From Litchfieldella xinjiangensis (GTDB lineage Bacteria > Pseudomonadota > Gammaproteobacteria > Pseudomonadales > Halomonadaceae), in NCBI RefSeq assembly GCF_000759345.1, contig NZ_JPZL01000001.1, forward strand, positions 1,054,001 through 1,118,000: 64,000 bases of DNA, in the 5' to 3' direction. Shown here piece after piece: positions 54,247 to 62,720 of the stretch; positions within the stretch are counted from its first letter, which is position 1; every line of letters begins with the position of its first letter. A program made the translations under genes and the position numbers. The notes under the pieces were generated by a model that was given only the letters and a program-made list of their open reading frames with translations, was not told the DNA's origin and did not search any database.

Positions 54247-54822
54247 TCACGCCCGCCGCGAATGGAAGCGCCGACTCAGTCGGCTTAACGACACTTGGCC
54301 ATGCAGCCAGGGCGCCAGCAGGCGCGTAGAAAGCGGTATGAACAGGAATACCATGACCGGTGTCAGGCAAAGGGTGCTGACCAGCACGCGGGGCACCAGC
54401 GGCAATACCGCCAATAGAGGGCCAAACAGGAACTGGAAGATCAGGGAGACCGGGAAGAACGCCAGCCAGATGGCCACGGCCTGCTTCCAGCGTGGCGGCG
54501 TGTTGCCCTGGGCGTCGCGGAACCAGCTATCCAGTCCGGTGGCGCGGTGTTCATGGGGCGCCTCGAACAGGTCATGGCCACGCTCCAGCCACGCCCGGCG
54601 GGAAGCGGAGTGCTCCCAGATAGCCAGGGTCCCGGCATCGCTGAAACGAAAGATAATCTGGTACTCATCGTCACCGGGCGGGGGTGCCAGGACGCCAGAA
54701 CCAAGGTAGCCACCGAAATCGGCGGCCAGTTCCCGGCCTTCGTCGAGCCAGGTCATGAAATCGCGATAGCGGCCGCTCGACACTCGGCGTGCCACCATCA
54801 GGGTCACGGGTGCGGTAGACAT
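54247..54822 (-). CDS. Antibiotic-biosynthesis-monooxygenase-like domain protein with membrane anchor
   Basis: A 191-residue protein with an N-terminal ABM-like ferredoxin-fold domain (VTLMVARRVSSGRYRDFMTWL to AIWEHSASRRAWLERG, ~5-85), then a link with GLDSWFRDAQGNTPPRWKQA, and two transmembrane helices (~115-138 and ~144-165) before a basic tail. Proteins of this layout are widespread and uncharacterised; the WFxxP-type stretch before the membrane part is typical. Enzymatic activity has not been established. It is transcribed alone. Confidence 0.78.
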   Translation of the reverse strand: MSTAPVTLMVARRVSSGRYRDFMTWLDEGRELAADFGGYLGSGVLAPPPGDDEYQIIFRFSDAGTLAIWEHSASRRAWLERGHDLFEAPHEHRATGLDSWFRDAQGNTPPRWKQAVAIWLAFFPVSLIFQFLFGPLLAVLPLVPRVLVSTLCLTPVMVFLFIPLSTRLLAPWLHGQVSLSRLSRRFHSRRA

Positions 54823-54967
54823 TGTGTATCACCTCTCTCAGTGCGGCTACCCGGGTAGGGCCTGCCGACATTACGAGTCCCCCGATAAGGGGCCTCGCAT
54901 CAAGGGTGCAAAAACTACACCATCATCGACCGGTTCGCCACGACAACACCGATAAGTTGTAGGGCGC

Positions 54968-55738
54968 TTAACGTCCGGACGAGCTTCCCAGCGCCTCCAC
55001 GCTTCTCTCGCCGGCCCATACCTTATCTTCCTGCAAATGCAGATAAGTGGGGTTGAAATCGGCAAAGGCCTTGAGTCGAGCCCAATCCAGCACGATGAGC
55101 GTGCGGCCTTCGAACTCGACCAGGCCATCCCGACGCAAGCGTTGCAGTACCCGGTTGGTATGTACGAGGGAAATACCCATCGCATCGGCGAGCTCGTTCT
55201 GGGTCAGTGGCATCGGAAAACGATCGGCGCGTCTTTCAAGCTTGGCTGCCCAGTGGCGCATCAACAATTCACAGAACAGGTGAGCGAGGCGCTTGTCCGC
55301 CGGCCGTGACGTGGCATTCACGAACCACTCCCGCATGGTGGATTCCTCGACCAGCGAGGTCCAGAAGAAGGCGCGGGCCAAGGTATGGTTGTCGCGGAAA
55401 CAGCGCTCGATCGCTTCCCGTGGCAGATAGGCCAGCTTCAGGGGGGTCAGGGCCGAAACGGAATGGTCCATGTGGTCGAGCATGGCGATATGAATGTCGC
55501 AGACATCACCGGGGATCAGGTAGGCCACGATGGCCCGCTTTCCGTCCTCGAGATACTTGTAGCGACACCCCCACCCCTCGACGATCAAATGAACATATTC
55601 GGGCTTCTCATCGACCCGAATGATGTCCTGGCCCGCCTCGATATGCTCCACCTGCTGGACCGACTCCCTGAGGCTCTGGATATCCTCTTGCTCAAGGTCA
55701 AGATAGTTGGCCAGCTTGTTGGTCAGCGCTTCAATCAA
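54968..55738 (-). CDS. Crp/Fnr-family transcriptional regulator
   Basis: A 256-residue regulator with an N-terminal cyclic-nucleotide-binding fold (QDIIRVDEKPEYVHLIVEGWGCRYKYLEDGKRAIVAYLIPGD, two blocks of the domain, ~39-80) and a C-terminal Crp-type winged helix (LTQNELADAMGISLVHTNRVLQRLRRDGLV in two parts, ~178-206). It lacks the FNR Cys cluster and the key cAMP-contacting residues, so the ligand is unknown. TTG start at 55738 with AAGGAG seven bases upstream; no ATG fits. Located just downstream of the fru operon on the same strand. Confidence 0.87.
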   Translation of the reverse strand: MIEALTNKLANYLDLEQEDIQSLRESVQQVEHIEAGQDIIRVDEKPEYVHLIVEGWGCRYKYLEDGKRAIVAYLIPGDVCDIHIAMLDHMDHSVSALTPLKLAYLPREAIERCFRDNHTLARAFFWTSLVEESTMREWFVNATSRPADKRLAHLFCELLMRHWAAKLERRADRFPMPLTQNELADAMGISLVHTNRVLQRLRRDGLVEFEGRTLIVLDWARLKAFADFNPTYLHLQEDKVWAGERSVEALGSSSGR

Positions 55739-55869
55739 TGGCGTCTCCTTGCTCCCTTCTTAGACGATAAGCTGCGCCAGCATCCTTCTGGCGCTGGGGA
55801 TGGCGGCTTCTCTAGGGCTACAAACGTAGCAGCAGGCGTGCCGGGGGTCATCTTGAAGCCTGCTAACGA

Positions 55870-55899
55870 AATGGCCCCGCGCCGCAGCGCAGGGCCATT
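55870..55899 (-). terminator. Probable terminator of the fruBKA operon
   Basis: AATGGCCC / GGGCCATT stem enclosing GC-rich loop sequence, immediately after fruA on the minus strand, followed by TTCGTTAG. The U tract is weak. Confidence 0.55.
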
Positions 55900-55915
55900 C
55901 AGGGTAGACCGGGGG

Positions 55916-57664
55916 TTACGCCTTGGCGTCGACCGGCACCGGCTGACTGCCACGCTTGATCGCAGCATAGCTCAACCCCGTCACCAGCGAGCCGATGACA
56001 ATGGCGGCCAGGTAGAGCAAGGCGGGGGAAATGGCATTGGGAATCAACAATACGAAGATCCCGCCATGCGGTGCCATCAGCTTGGCGCCCACCAGCATGG
56101 AGATGGCCCCGGTGATCGCACCGCCCACCATGCACGTCGGGATCACGCGCAGGGGGTCCTTGGCGGCGAAGGGGATCGCCCCCTCGCTGATGAAGCACAA
56201 GCCCAGGACGAAGGACGCCTTGCCGGCCTCCCGCTCGGGTTCGGCAAACTTCGAGCGCGCCACGAAACTGGCGATACCCATGCCGATCGCCGGCACCATG
56301 CCTGCAGCCATGATGGCGGCCATCGGCGCGTAGGTTTCAGAGGCGAGCAGCCCCACGCCAAAGGTGTAAGCCGCCTTGTTGACCGGCCCACCCAGGTCGA
56401 AGCACATCATGGCGCCAAGCAGGATGCCAAGCAGTACTGCGTTGGTCGACCCCATCGTCTCCAGAAAACTGGTCAGCGCGGACAGGATGGCCGCCACCGG
56501 CTCGCCGACGATGTAGATCATCACCAGGCCAGTCACCAGGCTCGCGACCAGCGGAATGATCAGGATCGGCTTGAGCGACTCGACACTGGCGGGGAGCTTG
56601 ACGTACTGAGCGACCGCCTTGGCCAGGTAACCGGCCAGGAAGCCGGCGAGAATGCCGCCGATGAAGCCCGCGCCGATCTCCGAGGCCAGCATCCCGCCGA
56701 TCATTCCCGGCGCTATCCCGGGACGGTCGGCAATCGAATAGGCGATATACCCGGCCAGTACCGGGATCATCAGCGCGAAGGCGGTACCGCCACCGATCTG
56801 CATCAGGGCCGCGGCCAGCGTGCCTTCCTGTTCGAAGGCCTCGATGCCGAACACGAAGGACAGCGCGATCAACAGGCCCCCCGCCACCACCATCGGCAGC
56901 ATGAACGAGACACCGGTCAGAAGATGCTTGTAGACCCCCTTGTCCTTGACACTCTGCTTGCGCTCACCCCCGGCTGCCAGGGCTTCGCCTTCCTGCACCT
57001 CGGCCTTGGCCATGGCTTCTTCAATGGTCGGGCGCGGCTTCTTCAGGGCGTTGCCGGTCGAGGTGTACCACACGCGCTTGCCGGCAAAGCGGCTGGGGTC
57101 GACCTCGATGTCGCAGGCCAGGATCACCAGATCGGCCTTGGCAATCTCGTCGTCGGTGAGCTGGTCCTGCGCCCCGACCGATCCCTGCGTCTCGACACGC
57201 ATGTGGTGGCCCATTGCCTTGCCGGCCTCCGCCAGGGCCTCTGCAGCCATGAAGGTATGGGCCACCCCGGTCGGGCACGCGGTCACCGCAACGATGCGCT
57301 TGCCGCCCGCCACATCCGGCTGGGCCGCATCGGCGGCCGCGGCCTGCTGAGGCTCGAAAGGCTCCGCCTCCTGCTTGGCCCGCTCGAGGAAGGCATCGGG
57401 ATCGGGCAAGGCGCGGTCGATGGGCGCCTGAAACAGGCGCCGCCCGGCAAAGCGCTCGGCGCCGGGCACGTGATCGGCGGCCACCACGATCAGGTCGGCC
57501 GCCTCGATCTGTTCGGCCGTGACCGGGGTCAGCGGGGCGAGCTCGCCATGCATTTCCACCGACACCTGCCAGTTGCGGCGTTGAGCCGCCTGCTCGAGGC
57601 GCCGGGCGGCGAGGAAGGTGGTGGCCATGCCGCTGGGGCAGGCCGTAATCAGGATGACATTCAT
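55916..57664 (-). CDS. fruA: Fructose PTS permease EIIB'BC
   Basis: A 582-residue fructose permease. Two EIIB-type domains each carry a phosphorylatable-type Cys (ILITACPSGMATTFLAARR at C9 and VTACPTGVAHTFMAAEAL at ~130), followed by the EIIC membrane domain (~230-570) with GVSFMLPMVVAGGLLIALSF, GFLAGYLAKAVAQYVKLP and the substrate region around AKDPLRVIPTCMVGGAI. It imports fructose and delivers fructose 1-phosphate. Its ATG overlaps the fruK stop by four bases. Same domain order as E. coli FruA. Confidence 0.95.
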   Translation of the reverse strand: MNVILITACPSGMATTFLAARRLEQAAQRRNWQVSVEMHGELAPLTPVTAEQIEAADLIVVAADHVPGAERFAGRRLFQAPIDRALPDPDAFLERAKQEAEPFEPQQAAAADAAQPDVAGGKRIVAVTACPTGVAHTFMAAEALAEAGKAMGHHMRVETQGSVGAQDQLTDDEIAKADLVILACDIEVDPSRFAGKRVWYTSTGNALKKPRPTIEEAMAKAEVQEGEALAAGGERKQSVKDKGVYKHLLTGVSFMLPMVVAGGLLIALSFVFGIEAFEQEGTLAAALMQIGGGTAFALMIPVLAGYIAYSIADRPGIAPGMIGGMLASEIGAGFIGGILAGFLAGYLAKAVAQYVKLPASVESLKPILIIPLVASLVTGLVMIYIVGEPVAAILSALTSFLETMGSTNAVLLGILLGAMMCFDLGGPVNKAAYTFGVGLLASETYAPMAAIMAAGMVPAIGMGIASFVARSKFAEPEREAGKASFVLGLCFISEGAIPFAAKDPLRVIPTCMVGGAITGAISMLVGAKLMAPHGGIFVLLIPNAISPALLYLAAIVIGSLVTGLSYAAIKRGSQPVPVDAKA

Positions 57665-58635
57665 GTGAGCGCTCCCGTTGTGCTGGCTTCATCGAGACGA
57701 AGCACGCGGGTCTGTTGTAGGAGTTGGGTGAAATCGGCGGCCTGGGCATCGCCCACGCCGACATGACGGACGGATTCGGCGGACAATGCCGTTGCAAAGC
57801 TCAGGATTCGTTCCGGCGTCTCGTTCTGGAGGATGCCGTGGAGCAAGCCTGCGACGAGCGTATCCCCGGCACCGACGGTGCTTTCCACCGTGACGGTGGG
57901 CGGCGTGGCCAGCCATGCGCCCCGCTGACTGACCCACAGCACCCCACTCGCACCGGCGGAAATCAGTGCCTCCTCGATGCCCGCCGCATGCAATCGGTAT
58001 GCGGCTGCCAGGCGGCGATCATCGCTGTCCAGCGGCTCGCCCGCCCAATCGGCCAATTCGTGCTCATTGGGCTTGACCGCCGTAGGTCGGGCTTCGATGG
58101 CGGCTGACAACGCCGGTCCGCTGGTGTCGGCCCATACCGGCATGCCCTGCTCACGCAAGCGGCGAATCAGGCCTGCCTGCGTCTCGGCGGTGATGCCCGG
58201 CGGCAGGCTGCCGGCAATGATCACCGCATCGGGGCGTCGCGCGGTGTCCTTCGCCAGTTCATCGAGCCAATCGACGAGCCGGGACCAGGCCTCGGCGGGA
58301 ATCGCCAAACCACTGCCATTGATGTCGGTGACACGACCGTCGTCCTCGGCCACCTTGGCATTGATACGCGTCTCGCCGGGGACACGAATGAAAGCATCCT
58401 CGGCGCCGAGCGCCTCGAAGGCCCGCACGAACAGGCCATCGTTGGTATCGCCGAGAAAACCGCTCACCGTGACTTGATGGCCCAGCGTGACCAGCACGCG
58501 AGCCACGTTGACGCCCTTGCCGGCGGCCTCGAGATGGCTCTCCCGGGTGCGATTGACCTCTCCGGGCACCAGGCGTGGCAGGCGGATCGCCAGGTCGAGT
58601 GCGGGATTGAGGCTGAGCGTGAGCACATGCGCCAT
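57661..58635 (-). CDS. fruK: 1-phosphofructokinase
   Basis: Phosphorylates fructose 1-phosphate to fructose 1,6-bisphosphate. The 324-residue PfkB-family protein has LSLNPALDLAIRLPRLVPGEVNR near the N terminus, EAAGKGVNVARVLVTLG in the sugar site, and the signature TVESTVGAGDTLVAGLL with the catalytic Asp (GAGD). ATG 58635 overlaps the fruB stop by one base (TGATG); a GTG one codon earlier is possible. Middle gene of fruB-fruK-fruA. Confidence 0.95.
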   Translation of the reverse strand: MAHVLTLSLNPALDLAIRLPRLVPGEVNRTRESHLEAAGKGVNVARVLVTLGHQVTVSGFLGDTNDGLFVRAFEALGAEDAFIRVPGETRINAKVAEDDGRVTDINGSGLAIPAEAWSRLVDWLDELAKDTARRPDAVIIAGSLPPGITAETQAGLIRRLREQGMPVWADTSGPALSAAIEARPTAVKPNEHELADWAGEPLDSDDRRLAAAYRLHAAGIEEALISAGASGVLWVSQRGAWLATPPTVTVESTVGAGDTLVAGLLHGILQNETPERILSFATALSAESVRHVGVGDAQAADFTQLLQQTRVLRLDEASTTGALT

Positions 58636-61499
58636 CACAACATCTCCAGGGCTTCGCGAACCGCTTCGCTGGTGGCTTGGCCCAAGGCGAGTTCGGCACG
58701 CTGCCGGGCCACGGCGAGATCGAATTCACGCAAACGGGCCTTGACCATCGGCACCTGGCGCGCCGCCACCGACAGTTCATCGACGCCCAGCCCCACCAGC
58801 ACCGGAACCGCCTGAGCATCGCTGCCCAGTTCACCGCACACCCCGACCCACTTGCCACGGGCATGAGCGGCATCGACGGTCATCTGTATCAGGCGCAGCA
58901 CGGCCGGGTGCAGGCCATCCGCCTGCCCCGAGAGCTCGGGGTGACCGCGATCGATCGCCAACGTGTACTGGGTCAGGTCATTAGTGCCGATGGAGAAGAA
59001 ATCCACCTCCTCGGCGAGGCTCGGGGCGAGTAGCGCACTGGACGGCACTTCGATCATGACACCGAGCTGCACATCGGTGGCACGCTCGGCCTCGGGGAGT
59101 TCGCTCAGAACGCGGTCGAAGATCGCCTTGGCGGCACGGAACTCGGCAACGTCCTTGACCATGGGCAGCATGATCCGCAGCGGCGATCCGCTGGCGGCCA
59201 TGAGCAGCGCCCGGAATTGGGTCTCGAGAACGTCCGGCTGGGTCAGTGCCAGACGAATGCCACGCAATCCCAGGAAGGGGTTGTCCTCCTGGGGCACCGG
59301 CCAATAGGGCAACGGCTTGTCGCCACCGACATCCAGCGTGCGCGCCACCAGCGGCCGGCCGCCCAATGCCTCGATGGCCTGGCGGTATTCGGCGACCTGG
59401 GTCTCGAGATCGGGCGCCTGGGCATGGGCCATGAAGATGAACTCGGTACGTAGCAGGCCAACCCCCTCGGCGCCGCGTTCGACGGCATCCGCGGTATGCG
59501 CGGTATTGCCCAGGTTGGCGGCGACCTCGACACGATGCCCGTCGCGGGTGCGGCCTTCCTCGAAGCGCTGCTGGTAGGCCTCGCGCTCGAGCCGCTCGCG
59601 CTCCTTGAGGCTGAGCTCGGCACGGCTACGCCGCTCCGACGAAGGCGCCGGCACTACCCGGCCACGTTCACCGTCGAGGATCAGCTCGGTTCCGTCATCG
59701 ATACCCAGGACGCGCTCACCGGCCCCTACCACGGCGGGAATGCCCAACGCCCGAGCCAGGATCGCACTGTGCGACGTAGCGCCGCCTCGTGCGGTCAGCA
59801 ACCCACGCACCTTACGGGTATCGAGCTGCGCGACGTCTGACGGGCCGACATCGTCCATCACCAGGATGTATGGCGTCTCCGGCGGCGTCGGCATTTCGAC
59901 GCCACACAGGATGCCAAGCACCCGCCGCCCCACATCGCGCAGGTCGGCGGCTCGCTCGGCCAACAGCCGGTCGGCCAGCATCTCCTGGGCATGGGCCGCG
60001 GTGTCGATCGCCGCCCACCAGGCCGCTTCGGCACTCTGCCCTTCCTCGATGCCTTCACGTGCGGCCTGATGCAATTCGGGATCGTCGAGCATCTCTTCAT
60101 GCATCGACAGGATTTCCGAGACCTCACCGCCCGGGGCGCTGCGAACCAGCGCTTCGAGCTGGTCGGCGGCCGCCTGGATCGCTGCGTCCAGCCGCTGCTT
60201 CTCGCGGCTACTGTCGCTGGCACGCTCGGGGTACTCGAAACGCGGCGTCCGCAACACGAAGGCCGGCGCGATGGCCATGCCCGGCGAGGCCGCTACCGCC
60301 AGGTGCGGGGTATCGGCCGGCAGCGGCTCATGAGGCACGGCTTCTGAGGTTTGCTGGGTATGGTCACGCCCTTCCTCGAACGGCATGACTTTCTCGCCCA
60401 GGCCTTGGCGAACGGCTTCGGCCACGGCCTCGAGGGCCTGGTCGGCACCGGCACCCTCCGCCGAGAACACCAGCATCTGTCCGCGTCGCGCACCCAGGCC
60501 GATCACCTTGGTCAGGCTCGATGCTGACACGGCTTCGCCACCGCCCTCGAGCAGGCGCACCTTGATAGGCATGGGCTGGTTGCGCGCCACCTGTATCAAT
60601 TGCTTGGCCGGCCGCGCATGCAAGCCGTGGGCGTTGAGCACCCGGGCACGCACGGTCTGCGCCTGGGCCGATTCGCCCGAGAGCCTGGCAAGCACGGTTT
60701 CGACATCGGCATCGAACAGCGCCTCGCCGCCGCCGTTTTCGAGCAGGGTGACGAGGCGCTCCAGCAAGCCCCGATGCGCGTCTCCCTGCGCCGCCAGGCA
60801 GAACACGCCTTGTACGGGACCGTGGCTGCCTTCCAGCGAGGTTGCCGGCGTCGCCAAGCCCAGCGCCGGCGTCGTCACGCCCTCCGCACTGCTGGCAATC
60901 CACAACCCTTGCCCCAACGGCTGGGGGGTCTGCTCGGCGATGGCCGCGACGAATCCTGAACCGACACACCCGGCCTGGCGCAGACGTGCCGCCCCGGCCA
61001 GGGCCAGCTCAAGATGGTCGCGTGCAGGAAAATCCAGGCACAGCGTGTCGGCATCCAGGCGCGCCTCGACCGGGGCCTTCGACAGCAGCCCCGCCACCGC
61101 CTGGCGAGAGTCCGCCTCGGCCAGGCGCTCCGCCACGCCCTCGCGATCGAGCACATGGGTCAACTGGCGGAGGATATCGAGATGTTCGTCGCTCTGCGCA
61201 GCGATGGTCACCAGAACGTGGACGCGATTGCCATCGTGCCATTCGACGCCCTGGGGGAATTGCAACACGCGCACCCCGGTCTGGCGCACGAACTCGCGGC
61301 TTTCCGGGGTCCCGTGGGGAATGGCGATGGCATTGCCGAGGAACGTTGACGACTGTGATTCGCGATCGAACAGGCCATCGCGGTAGCCCTCGTCGGCCAG
61401 ACCGGCCTCACCGAGCGCCGCGGCGGCCTGCTCGAGCGCATCCCGCCAATCGTCGGCCCGACAGCCGAGCATGATGTCGTTGTGGCCAAGGGTGAGCAT
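58635..61499 (-). CDS. fruB: Fructose PTS multiphosphoryl transfer protein EIIA-HPr-EI
   Basis: A 954-residue fusion carrying the whole soluble phosphorelay. EIIA-Fru is N-terminal, with the active His62 in [15 protein letters not shown]; the HPr domain near ~285-370 has [19 protein letters not shown] (His); EI fills the C-terminal ~560 residues with [21 protein letters not shown] (His) and the PEP-site LLRTEFIFM. It is longer than E. coli FruB, which lacks EI, and resembles the MTP/FPr of Rhodobacter and Xanthomonas. Phosphate therefore flows from PEP to FruA without separate PtsI/PtsH. First gene of the operon. Confidence 0.95.
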   Translation of the reverse strand: MLTLGHNDIMLGCRADDWRDALEQAAAALGEAGLADEGYRDGLFDRESQSSTFLGNAIAIPHGTPESREFVRQTGVRVLQFPQGVEWHDGNRVHVLVTIAAQSDEHLDILRQLTHVLDREGVAERLAEADSRQAVAGLLSKAPVEARLDADTLCLDFPARDHLELALAGAARLRQAGCVGSGFVAAIAEQTPQPLGQGLWIASSAEGVTTPALGLATPATSLEGSHGPVQGVFCLAAQGDAHRGLLERLVTLLENGGGEALFDADVETVLARLSGESAQAQTVRARVLNAHGLHARPAKQLIQVARNQPMPIKVRLLEGGGEAVSASSLTKVIGLGARRGQMLVFSAEGAGADQALEAVAEAVRQGLGEKVMPFEEGRDHTQQTSEAVPHEPLPADTPHLAVAASPGMAIAPAFVLRTPRFEYPERASDSSREKQRLDAAIQAAADQLEALVRSAPGGEVSEILSMHEEMLDDPELHQAAREGIEEGQSAEAAWWAAIDTAAHAQEMLADRLLAERAADLRDVGRRVLGILCGVEMPTPPETPYILVMDDVGPSDVAQLDTRKVRGLLTARGGATSHSAILARALGIPAVVGAGERVLGIDDGTELILDGERGRVVPAPSSERRSRAELSLKERERLEREAYQQRFEEGRTRDGHRVEVAANLGNTAHTADAVERGAEGVGLLRTEFIFMAHAQAPDLETQVAEYRQAIEALGGRPLVARTLDVGGDKPLPYWPVPQEDNPFLGLRGIRLALTQPDVLETQFRALLMAASGSPLRIMLPMVKDVAEFRAAKAIFDRVLSELPEAERATDVQLGVMIEVPSSALLAPSLAEEVDFFSIGTNDLTQYTLAIDRGHPELSGQADGLHPAVLRLIQMTVDAAHARGKWVGVCGELGSDAQAVPVLVGLGVDELSVAARQVPMVKARLREFDLAVARQRAELALGQATSEAVREALEML

Positions 61500-61541
61500 A
61501 GCGTTGTCTCCTGTGCCGGATTTCCGGATCGCGAAACCCTA

Positions 61542-61587
61542 GCTGAATCGTGTCACCTGAGTCTAGACTCAATGCTGGATCGTGACA
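61542..61587. promoter_or_regulatory. Tandem FruR/Cra-like operators between fruB and fruR
   Basis: TGAATCGTGTCA (61544-61555) matches 10 of 12 positions of the E. coli Cra core TGAAACGTTTCA, in the context GCTGAATCG. A second, weaker copy, TGGATCGTGACA, starts 32 bases further on (61576-61587). Between them is the perfect 14-base palindrome TGAGTCTAGACTCA (61558-61571). Placed in the divergent fruB/fruR promoter, they suit autoregulation and repression by FruR. Confidence 0.6.
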
Positions 61588-61700
61588 GTGCGTTAATCAA
61601 GTCGGGACGCCTACAACCTTAGCAGGGGGTGGGTTATACGCTTACTGGCATAGAATGGACGTCGCTGTTCGAAGACTGGTCTGTCTCAAGGAAACGCTGC

Positions 61701-62720
61701 ATGACACTCGCTGAAATCGCTCGCCTGGCTGGCGTCTCGCGTACGACCGCCAGCTACGTCATCAATGGCCAGGCGCGCGAGCGCCGCATCAGCCAGGACA
61801 CCATCGATCGGGTGATGAGCCTCGTCGAACGACACCACTACCAGGTCGACGCCCAGGCCGCCGCCTTGCGTCGTGGCGCCAGCCATACCTTGGGCCTGAT
61901 CATCCCCGACCTGGAAAATGCCAGTTACGCGCGGCTGGCCAAGCTGCTGGAACAAGGCGCGCGACGTCGCGGCTACCAATTGCTGATTGCCGGCTCGGAT
62001 GACGACCCCGAAAGCGAACGTGAATTGGCCCGTGCCCTGCGAGCGCAGCGTTGCGATGTGCTGATCGTGGCCAGTTGCCTGGCCATGGACGATCCACTCT
62101 ATGCGGAGCTGATGAGCGCCGGGCTTCCGGTCATCGCCGTTGATCGCGCCCTGGACCCGACACGTTTCGTGAGTATCGTGAGCAACAATCAGGCTGCGGC
62201 GCAGTCGCTGACCGAGTCGGTGTTGGCTGCCGACGTGCGGCACATTGCCTGGTTCGATGCCGTCCCGGACCTGTCGATCAGCGAGGAGCGGCGTAGCGGT
62301 TTTCAGCGCGCCCTGGGGCAGGCCCCGGTGCACGTCATCGCCAAGAGCGGCCTGCGTTACGACCGTGCCGAAGGGGCCCGCCTGATGCGTGAACTCCTGG
62401 CGGAGCAGGCAATGCCCGATGCGCTGGTCACCGCCTCCTATACGCTGATGGATGGGGCCTTCGACGTGCTGCTGGAGCGGGGCGATCTTCCCGAGCGTTT
62501 GCGCCTGGCCACCTTCGGCGACGATCGATTGCTGGATTTCCTGCCGCTGGCGGTCAATTCGTTGCCCCAGGATCATCCACGCATCGCCGAATTGACGCTG
62601 GACAAGGCACTGGCTGCCGCACGTGGCGATTACCTACCCGGGCAAGTTCTGGTGGAACGCAGTTTGCGGCACCGCTCGACACAGGCGCGCGATAGACGGA
62701 CGGCGCCCTCGAATCAATGA
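61701..62720 (+). CDS. fruR: FruR/Cra-type LacI-family regulator of fructose use
   Basis: A 339-residue LacI-family repressor. The N-terminal helix-turn-helix MTLAEIARLAGVSRTTASYV and NGQARERRISQDTIDRVM match FruR/Cra, with hinge YQVDAQAAALRRG, and the periplasmic-binding-like core SHTLGLIIPDLENASYARLA. FruR in this setting responds to fructose 1-phosphate and represses fruBKA. ATG 61701 is used; the frame extends upstream to 61629 through the promoter. Divergent from fruB. Its last seven bases overlap the convergent kinase gene. Confidence 0.93.
   Translation: MTLAEIARLAGVSRTTASYVINGQARERRISQDTIDRVMSLVERHHYQVDAQAAALRRGASHTLGLIIPDLENASYARLAKLLEQGARRRGYQLLIAGSDDDPESERELARALRAQRCDVLIVASCLAMDDPLYAELMSAGLPVIAVDRALDPTRFVSIVSNNQAAAQSLTESVLAADVRHIAWFDAVPDLSISEERRSGFQRALGQAPVHVIAKSGLRYDRAEGARLMRELLAEQAMPDALVTASYTLMDGAFDVLLERGDLPERLRLATFGDDRLLDFLPLAVNSLPQDHPRIAELTLDKALAAARGDYLPGQVLVERSLRHRSTQARDRRTAPSNQ

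Noticed and set aside
55385-57766. A 793-codon open frame on the plus strand opposite fruA
   Set aside because: It is the antisense shadow of fruA and the Crp/Fnr gene in high-GC DNA: low-complexity His/Arg/Gly composition and no family motifs.
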